DNA of 12,597 nt from an uncultured Pseudomonadota bacterium (GTDB lineage Bacteria; Pseudomonadota; Alphaproteobacteria; Rs-D84), in assembly GCA_947303165.1 (NCBI GenBank), contig CAMYXE010000003.1, positions 1 to 12,597 of the forward strand. The letters run 5' to 3'. Every line of letters begins with the position of its first letter. The stretch's first letter is position 1. Position numbers and translations under genes: made by a program. The notes under the pieces are model-generated. The model saw nothing but the letters and a program-made list of their open reading frames with translations. It had not been told where the DNA came from and did no database searches. This document shows positions 8,415 to 12,597 of this stretch, piece by piece.

Positions 8415-8948
8415 TTAAACCCTTTCAACCTTGTCAAATTCCAAATCGACATTGGTTGCACGACCAAACACAGAAATAGTGACGGTCATTTTTTGCTTTA
8501 CATTGTCAACTTCGGACACAACACCATTAAAGTTTGCAAAGGGCCCATCAATAACGTGTACTTCTTGGCCTACTTCATACACCATATCATCCGGAACAGT
8601 GCTGCCCTCTTCTACCTGTTTCAACAAGCGACGCGCTTCTTCTTCGCTAACCGCTACAGGTTTTTGACGTGCGCCCAAGAACATTACAACCTGGGGCATC
8701 AATTTAACCAAAGAAAACGTTTCGTTATTCATAACCATTTGAACAACGATGTATCCAGGGAAAAACTTTTTTTCTGTTTTCACGCGTTTGCCAGCCTTGA
8801 TTTCTGTCACTTCGCGTGTTGGCACTAGAATCTCACCAAAGTATGCATTCAGACGACGCTTATCAATTTGTTCACGCAAATTTCGGGCAACCTTGTCTTC
8901 GCACCCTGTGTGACCATTTACAACAAACCATTGCAGTTTATCTTCCAT
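8415..8948 (-). CDS. nusG: Transcription termination/antitermination factor NusG
   Basis: Encodes a 177-residue NusG, the universal elongation factor that binds the RNA polymerase clamp and links it to Rho or ribosomal S10. The NGN domain runs from WFVVNGHTGCEDKV (near residue 7) through KKFFPGYIVVQM (about 61-72) to about 115; the KOW domain, with GPFANFNGVVSEVD, occupies the last 55 residues. The frame extends upstream to 8996, but the ATG at 8948 has AAGGGG six nt upstream and gives the family's normal N-terminus, while the longer version would overlap secE. It lies 22 nt after secE in the classical secE-nusG pair. Identity is secure. Confidence 0.96.
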   Translation of the reverse strand: MEDKLQWFVVNGHTGCEDKVARNLREQIDKRRLNAYFGEILVPTREVTEIKAGKRVKTEKKFFPGYIVVQMVMNNETFSLVKLMPQVVMFLGARQKPVAVSEEEARRLLKQVEEGSTVPDDMVYEVGQEVHVIDGPFANFNGVVSEVDNVKQKMTVTISVFGRATNVDLEFDKVERV

Positions 8949-8970
8949 TGTATTCCCCTTGACAAACGTA

Positions 8971-9150
8971 TTAGAAAACCCACCCAACAAGCGCATTTAA
9001 AATGCTATCTATAACAAAGAAAAACAACGCAGCAATGCCAGAAAACACCAGAATCATAATCGTTGCGCGCACAACCTCTGCACGGGTTGGCCATACGATT
9101 TTGAACCATTCTGCGCGAACACCACGTATAAAATTCAGTATTTTTTTCAT
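8971..9150 (-). CDS. secE: Preprotein translocase subunit SecE
   Basis: Encodes a single-span SecE of 59 residues, the clamp subunit of the SecYEG channel in the inner membrane. The amphipathic segment FIRGVRAEWFKIVWPTRAEV (about 7-26) with the conserved W-P-T/R motif precedes one transmembrane helix (about 30-50, TIMILVFSGIAALFFFVIDS). The start is uncertain. I list ATG 9150; a GTG at 9159 lies closer to the AAGGA Shine-Dalgarno (9164-9168 region) and would add three residues, and the frame also reaches a TTG at 9183. It lies between tRNA-Trp and nusG as in many proteobacteria. Length matches short alphaproteobacterial SecE proteins. Confidence 0.94.
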   Translation of the reverse strand: MKKILNFIRGVRAEWFKIVWPTRAEVVRATIMILVFSGIAALFFFVIDSILNALVGWVF

Positions 9151-9204
9151 CAAGTGCACCAATTTCCTTTGTTTTTTCAACAATCAGACGCATATACCAA
9201 AATG

Positions 9205-9278
9205 TGGCAGGGGCAGAAGGAATCGAACCCTCATCCGCGGTTTTGGAGACCGATGTTCTACCATTGAACCATGCCCCT
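9205..9278 (-). tRNA. trpT: tRNA-Trp (anticodon CCA)
   Basis: A 74-nt cloverleaf with encoded 3' CCA (9205-9207) and discriminator G. The acceptor stem AGGGGCA/TGCCCCT is perfect; the D stem is GTTC/GAAC; the anticodon loop CTCCAAA gives CCA; the T arm is GAGGG-TTCGATT-CCTTC with one G-U pair. The anticodon stem TCGGT/ACCGC has a U-C mismatch at its outermost pair (27-43). Its location just upstream of secE matches the trpT-secE arrangement in other proteobacteria, and it is probably processed from the operon transcript. Confidence 0.96.
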
Positions 9279-9370
9279 ATGGAACCCCAAGAAATTCGCA
9301 CCTTTGGCCCAAATGCATTCCGATATTCCGCGATAGGTTAGCACACCTACGCAAAAAATCAAGTGCAAAT

Positions 9371-9399
9371 ATTATAATTTTTTTAACAACTTGATGCAA
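9371..9399 (-). promoter_or_regulatory. Sigma70-type promoter for trpT-secE-nusG superoperon
   Basis: On the minus strand TTGCAT (9394-9399) is separated by exactly 17 nt from TATAAT (9371-9376), a perfect -10 box. Transcription should begin near 9364, leaving about 85 nt of leader before tRNA-Trp. It is the only strong promoter-like sequence upstream of the ribosomal genes in the window. The -35 hexamer is the same as in both rightward candidates. Confidence 0.7.
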
Positions 9400-9438
9400 G
9401 GACTTTTTGACACCTGTTTTATCCCGGTCTCTTTATTC

Positions 9439-9491
9439 CAAATTGATAATTTGCCATCAAAGGGGAAACAACGCAAAATTTGATAATTGTG
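9439..9491. promoter_or_regulatory. Two TTGATAATT dyad-like sites in the divergent promoter region
   Basis: CAAATT-GAT-AATTTG (9439-9453) is a perfect 6-bp inverted repeat with a 3-nt centre. A degenerate second copy, CAAAATTTGATAATTGTG (9474-9491), shares the TTGATAATT core. Core starts are 37 nt apart. They lie between the leftward promoter and the first rightward -35 box. They could be operator sites for a DNA-binding regulator, but AT-rich sequence produces such dyads easily. Confidence 0.35.
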
Positions 9492-9497
9492 TAACTT

Positions 9498-9526
9498 TTG
9501 CATACTACAAAGAGACAAGGTATAAA
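9498..9526 (+). promoter_or_regulatory. Rightward promoter candidate P1 for the virB cluster
   Basis: TTGCAT (9498-9503), a 17-nt spacer and TATAAA (9521-9526) form a good sigma70-type promoter pointing to virB8. A start near 9533 would give about 80 nt of leader. The downstream element P2 overlaps the leader, so the two may act in tandem. Confidence 0.5.
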
Positions 9527-9554
9527 ATAACCACCATTAATGCTAAAAAAACAC

Positions 9555-9584
9555 TTGCATTAGTTATAATTTTTTTTCTACAAT
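9555..9584 (+). promoter_or_regulatory. Rightward promoter candidate P2 for the virB cluster
   Basis: TTGCAT (9555-9560), an 18-nt spacer and TACAAT (9579-9584) form a second promoter candidate; a start near 9591 would place the transcript only about 20 nt ahead of the virB8 start, just including its Shine-Dalgarno. A perfect TATAAT at 9565-9570 also exists but has no -35 at a proper distance. Confidence 0.45.
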
Positions 9585-9611
9585 CAACTTAAGTCAAAGG
9601 AGAGGAACATA

Positions 9612-10274
9612 GTGCAACAGCGCATAGAACCGCCAGTTTTACTGTCCAGATTACTGATGTTTGTATTCGCGGGAACGGCCGTGGTGTTGTTCGTATTGTT
9701 CGTAACACTTGGGAAAATGTTTCCACTTGACCGGCCAGAGGTATTTTTTGTCACCACGCGCCCGGCAAATTCTGCGATTATTCAAATTTCCGAGATGTCG
9801 CCGAACGCAGAAAGCATGGATAACTACAAGCGTGCATTTGTGATGGAGTATGTACGTGCGCGCAACGAAGTTGAACGCAATACTTCATTTATGCGAACAA
9901 AATGGGGCAATGATGTCGGCGGTGTTGTGGCCGCCTGGTCTACCCCCGAAGTATACAGTGCGTTTACTAAAACATCGATGGTCACCGCGATATTGGGTTC
10001 GTATCCAGATTTTGAATTCAAATGCCCGGTAAATATACTAGGGGTACCGCGTGCATTTCGTGATAATTTGTATACAGTAAAAATGCGCTATTATTGTGCA
10101 GATAACAGTGGACAAACAGCGACAACAGATTATACAATCCGCATAGGATTAACAGTTTATGACAATGCCCAAATCCAATGGACAGAACGTTTGGATAATC
10201 CGTTGGGACTGAAAGTTTCAACATATACAGTCGAAGGTGGCGAAGATCCTTTGGACACTGGGTACAGGCAGTAA
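9612..10274 (+). CDS. virB8: Type IV secretion system protein VirB8
   Basis: Encodes a 220-residue bitopic inner-membrane protein of the VirB8 family, an assembly factor of T4SS inner-membrane complexes whose periplasmic domain interacts with other core components. A short cytoplasmic tail is followed by one membrane span (about 11-34, LSRLLMFVFAGTAVVLFVLF). The periplasmic NTF2-like domain shows NYKRAFVMEYVRARNEVERN (71-90) and, near the C-terminus, the family's NPLG motif (196-199) followed by KVSTYTVE. Length matches VirB8 (about 220-240). The start is a GTG with AAAGGAGAGG (9596-9605) upstream; it is the first gene after two tandem promoter candidates. virB9 follows 27 nt later. The family call rests on topology, the motif and the order virB8-virB9-virB10, not on a database search. 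Confidence 0.88.
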   Translation: MQQRIEPPVLLSRLLMFVFAGTAVVLFVLFVTLGKMFPLDRPEVFFVTTRPANSAIIQISEMSPNAESMDNYKRAFVMEYVRARNEVERNTSFMRTKWGNDVGGVVAAWSTPEVYSAFTKTSMVTAILGSYPDFEFKCPVNILGVPRAFRDNLYTVKMRYYCADNSGQTATTDYTIRIGLTVYDNAQIQWTERLDNPLGLKVSTYTVEGGEDPLDTGYRQ

Positions 10275-10301
10275 AAATCGAAAGATATAAGGAAAGGAAA
10301 G

Positions 10302-11006
10302 ATGATATCATTAAAATCGTTTTGTTTAAGATTGTCGGTCGTCGGAATGGTATGCGCCGTTGTCGCGTTTGATGCACACTGCGCCAATAATTATGGGGTG
10401 CAGGCCGCGTGGGATAATCCAAATGCCAATATGACGTCGGGCAGTATAAAACCCGGTTATGCTCAATTGTCATGGGAACCTGGGACTGTTTTACCGGTGA
10501 AATTGCGCAATGGCATGGTAACGATGGTTAATTTGCCAAACGGCGAACAAATATCCGAAGCAGTTGTTGGTAATGACGGTTTCTTTACGATTGATGCAAC
10601 CCAAGGTGGTCGCACGATGTATATTACACCTGCATCTGATAATATGGGTTCAGATACTAATCTGATTGTCACCGGCAAATCGGGCAATATTTATACATTC
10701 TATTTGCGCAGTGAACCATCTAATGCCGCAGAAATCACGTATTCCCAGGTGGATGTTGTCTTGGATGGAAATGCACGTCTGCCAAATGCAATGTTGGCAA
10801 ATGTGGCCGCGCCTTCGGGGACAATGAATTCTATATTTAAAAAGGCCCCAACGAAAAGTGGAACAGTTGGTGTTGACGGCGAAGATTATGATTGGATAAA
10901 AACAATGAAAATCGATCCATCAGAATTTCGCTTTGACCTGGATATATTCGTTCCAAACCCAGACGACTATGTGATTGCACCGCGATCGCGTCTTTACGTA
11001 TATTGA
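10302..11006 (+). CDS. virB9: VirB9, N-terminal part (frame interrupted before the C-terminal domain)
   Basis: This 234-residue frame carries the N-terminal domain of a VirB9/TrbG-type protein, the periplasmic and outer-membrane ring component of the T4SS core complex. A signal peptide covers about residues 1-28, with cleavage likely after AHCA; no lipobox is present. The beta-rich domain includes WEPGTVLPVKLRNGMVTMVN (58-77) and the characteristic RTMYITPASDNMGSDTNLIV (104-123) with GNIYTFYLR. After EFRFDLDIFVPNPDDYVIAP the frame ends in the unrelated tail RSRLYVY and TGA at 11004. The expected continuation FTYIDFG is encoded in the +1 frame, so this is not a complete VirB9. The ATG has AAGGAAAGG upstream. 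Either a frameshift mutation, an assembly error or recoding explains the break. Confidence 0.85.
   Translation: MISLKSFCLRLSVVGMVCAVVAFDAHCANNYGVQAAWDNPNANMTSGSIKPGYAQLSWEPGTVLPVKLRNGMVTMVNLPNGEQISEAVVGNDGFFTIDATQGGRTMYITPASDNMGSDTNLIVTGKSGNIYTFYLRSEPSNAAEITYSQVDVVLDGNARLPNAMLANVAAPSGTMNSIFKKAPTKSGTVGVDGEDYDWIKTMKIDPSEFRFDLDIFVPNPDDYVIAPRSRLYVY
10975..11003 (+). other. Frame junction inside virB9
   Basis: The first virB9 frame stays open to the TGA at 11004; the second frame (+1) is closed by TGA at 10972-10974 and open from 10975. A switch must occur within this 29-nt overlap. Conserved IAP (10974-10982) is in the first frame and conserved FTYIDFG (from 10993) in the second, narrowing the true junction to about 10983-10992, which falls in the palindrome CGCGATCGCG (10981-10990). 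No slippery heptamer or internal Shine-Dalgarno was seen. Confidence 0.75.
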
Positions 11007-11841
11007 CTTTGGGGACAAAGTTATATCTATGACGCAACGTCCGGTCGTATCGTTATTGGTCGAAGGAGGTGAATCCCCTGTTGGTTTCCGGACGGATGGT
11101 GAAGATGGACGTTTGTTGATTGTCGAAGCCGTCGGCGATATGGTATTGCGCAGCGGTCAACGCATAGTATGCATTAAAAAACGTGCAAAACCATTCTTGG
11201 TTGCAGATACCGCAAGTGTTATGGCATTGGCCGAGGCCAACGTTGCACAGAGCATGCTTTCTGGTCAATCGCTTAACAATGTGCTTTATACCGCGGACCA
11301 AGTTGCGATGAATGCGGGCTATGGTAATTATACTGCAAGTCCGATGTATGTTGGCAATTCTATGACACAAACAACACCGATGATGGCACCGGCGGTAACT
11401 GGTGGTGCGATGATGATGAATATGTATGGAACCAGTGGCGGTAATGGCGGAACTTCGGGGCTTACAATGTTACCGACCGAACGGAATACCGCGGGTGCGT
11501 ATTTACCACAGAGCAACATTCCACTTATATCCAGTAACCAAAGTGGTGTTGCGGTTGAATTACGGTCTGATACCAGTGTCAAAGCATTAGATGATTACTG
11601 GGCGGAATTGATGGCGAAATTCAGTGGTAATGACGGCAAAGGTTTGCTTACAAAATATAAAGACAGTGTCTTTTATGCCGTTGATGAACAAGGCGTTGGT
11701 GAACTGGGTGCAACGTCTTCGACCGCGCGTTTATATCGCCTGCGCATTGGTCCAATGCCAGACATTGATACTGCGCAACAATTGTGCGACCAACTGTTAA
11801 AGTTTAGTGGTGCAAGTTGCCAGGTAGTTCGTGTTCAATAG
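10975..11841 (+). CDS. virB9: VirB9 C-terminal domain fused to a SPOR-like domain (second frame)
   Basis: The second frame, 288 codons from a TTG at 10975, opens with the VirB9 C-terminal domain: FTYIDFGD (7-14), RPVVSLLVEGGESPVGFR (22-39) and MVLRSGQRIVCIKKR (56-70), the part that in other systems forms the outer-membrane ring with VirB7 and VirB10. A long linker (about 76-205) follows, rich in Gly, Met, Asn and Thr around 128-165. The last region (about 208-287) ends in a SPOR-like fold, RLYRLRIGP (252-260) to CQVVRV, with Cys271 and Cys282; SPOR domains bind glycan strands lacking stem peptides. The TTG has no Shine-Dalgarno; ATG 11029 could restart after the upstream stop but would lose FTYIDFG. 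Most simply this is the rest of the broken virB9; joined, the protein would be about 513 residues, well above the usual 250-300. Confidence 0.8.
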   Translation: MHRDRVFTYIDFGDKVISMTQRPVVSLLVEGGESPVGFRTDGEDGRLLIVEAVGDMVLRSGQRIVCIKKRAKPFLVADTASVMALAEANVAQSMLSGQSLNNVLYTADQVAMNAGYGNYTASPMYVGNSMTQTTPMMAPAVTGGAMMMNMYGTSGGNGGTSGLTMLPTERNTAGAYLPQSNIPLISSNQSGVAVELRSDTSVKALDDYWAELMAKFSGNDGKGLLTKYKDSVFYAVDEQGVGELGATSSTARLYRLRIGPMPDIDTAQQLCDQLLKFSGASCQVVRVQ

Positions 11842-11862
11842 TTATAATAGCAGGTAAGTATA

Positions 11863-12597
11863 ATGGGAAAAACAGGTCAGCATTTTTCTGATTTTCGTAA
11901 ATCTACACCGAAATCAGTGCAATGGTTGTTATTAATTGCGGCAATTATAATTGTTGTCGTGCTGTTGCTGTTATTAATGGGTGGACGTCAAAAGAAAGCC
12001 ACAGTTCAGACGGATGACGTATTTCCGACAACCCCAGAGTTACGATTTGAACCGAACGCACCAATAGACTGGGCCAATACATTGGTTGATGAAACGCGTG
12101 ATGCAGAAATCAAGGTTTATTCAAATGCACGTGTCCAAATTACGAACCTTGTGGTCCAGGTCGAAGGTGAAAAAGATGATGATATTGGACTTTCTGCAAA
12201 TGCAACTTGCACAAATGAACAAACATTTGTCACCGAAGATACACCGTGCCTTATAACACTAAGTTATACCCCAACGCATGTTATACCACGCACTAATGTT
12301 GGTGTTGCGATAACATGGACTGCGTTCGATTTGGGGCCAGATCCAATAGAAACACCAAATGCGATTACCGCGATAATTGGTGCACGCGAAAAACCAAAAA
12401 TTGAAATCGCATCACCCGAGCCTGCTGTTAAACCAGAACCTAAAGTAACCAAAGAAATAGAGCCAGTTACAGAGGAGCCGGTCGGTGCAGATGTAGCAGA
12501 ACCAGAAGAAGTTGAAGAAGAATCAGAAGAGGAATACGTAGATGATTCGGATTCGGAATTTCAAGAAGATATAGAAGATATTGCCCCGGCGGTTGAC
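11863..12597 (+). CDS. virB10: Probable T4SS protein VirB10, N-terminal 245 residues (cut by window edge)
   Basis: The frame starts at ATG 11863, 21 nt after the virB9 stop with AGGTAAG upstream, and is open at the window end. The visible part has a short cytoplasmic tail, one membrane span (about 19-40, VQWLLLIAAIIIVVVLLLLL), a periplasmic segment (about 70-150) with alternating beta-like strands and two cysteines (C106, C119) in the pattern C-x12-C followed by LITLSYTPT, and then a Pro/Glu-rich acidic stretch (about 158-240). Topology plus position after virB8 and virB9 indicates VirB10/TrbI, which spans the periplasm and energises the core complex. The diagnostic C-terminal TrbI domain lies beyond the window, so the call depends on context. 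The beta-sandwich-like segment next to the anchor is unusual for VirB10. Confidence 0.72.
   Translation, partial: MGKTGQHFSDFRKSTPKSVQWLLLIAAIIIVVVLLLLLMGGRQKKATVQTDDVFPTTPELRFEPNAPIDWANTLVDETRDAEIKVYSNARVQITNLVVQVEGEKDDDIGLSANATCTNEQTFVTEDTPCLITLSYTPTHVIPRTNVGVAITWTAFDLGPDPIETPNAITAIIGAREKPKIEIASPEPAVKPEPKVTKEIEPVTEEPVGADVAEPEEVEEESEEEYVDDSDSEFQEDIEDIAPAVD

Noticed and set aside
7917..8828. 303-codon plus-strand frame opposite rplK and nusG
   Set aside because: It lies antisense to two certain genes and crosses their spacer. Its protein is rich in Phe, Cys, His and Asn without domain-like patterning, and it has no ribosome-binding site. It is a by-product of the codon usage of the real genes.
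9565..9570. Perfect TATAAT as the virB8 -10 box
   Set aside because: No -35 hexamer lies 16-18 nt upstream, and the TTGCAT nearby is only 4 nt away; the elements at 9498-9526 and 9555-9584 are better spaced.
9407..9592. Short plus-strand frame in the divergent promoter region
   Set aside because: It has no convincing Shine-Dalgarno, runs through both rightward promoter candidates and has no recognisable features.
11001..11007. prfB-like +1 recoding at TAT TGA C
   Set aside because: The UGA-C context and the Asp codon after a +1 slip resemble the release-factor 2 site, but the P-site codon is not slippery and no stimulatory Shine-Dalgarno precedes it. A shift here would also skip FTYI, which is conserved in the second frame upstream of this point.

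Overview
The window comes from an alphaproteobacterium of moderately low G+C. This rests on the trpT-secE-nusG-rplKAJL-rpoBC order, the alphaproteobacterial look of RpoB, RpoC and L7/L12, and an adjoining virB8-virB9-virB10 type IV secretion (T4SS) cluster. A host-associated lineage is plausible, but nothing here fixes the order or genus.

Positions 1-9278 (minus strand) hold one housekeeping superoperon read right to left: tRNA-Trp(CCA), secE, nusG, rplK, rplA, rplJ, rplL, rpoB and the first 576 codons of rpoC, which runs off the left edge. A strong sigma70-type promoter (TTGCAT-N17-TATAAT, 9371-9399) is well placed to drive it. Three long ORFs begin at upstream TTG or internal-looking codons; Shine-Dalgarno and homology evidence moves the starts of rpoB, nusG and secE inward. 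Four spacers (nusG-rplK, rplA-rplJ, rplL-rpoB, rpoB-rpoC) carry good hairpins without U-tracts. They are best read as r-protein leaders, RNA-processing sites or repeats rather than terminators.

Positions 9279-9611 are a divergent control region. Besides the leftward promoter it has two rightward promoter candidates, both with the same -35 (TTGCAT), and two copies of a TTGATAATT dyad-like element.

Positions 9612-12597 (plus strand) hold a T4SS core-complex cluster: VirB8 (inner-membrane assembly factor), VirB9 (outer-membrane core-complex component) and the N-terminal 245 residues of a probable VirB10 (inner-to-outer membrane scaffold), cut by the right edge. Two things stand out. The VirB9 reading frame is broken: its N-terminal domain and its C-terminal domain lie in different frames, joined within 29 nt. 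The C-terminal half continues through a Gly/Met-rich linker into a SPOR-like, peptidoglycan-binding domain, a fusion not found in classical VirB9. The VirB10-like protein carries a two-cysteine beta-sandwich-like segment directly after its membrane anchor. The inference is a variant T4SS core that may be tethered to cell-wall glycan; whether the VirB9 break is real, an assembly error or recoding is open.
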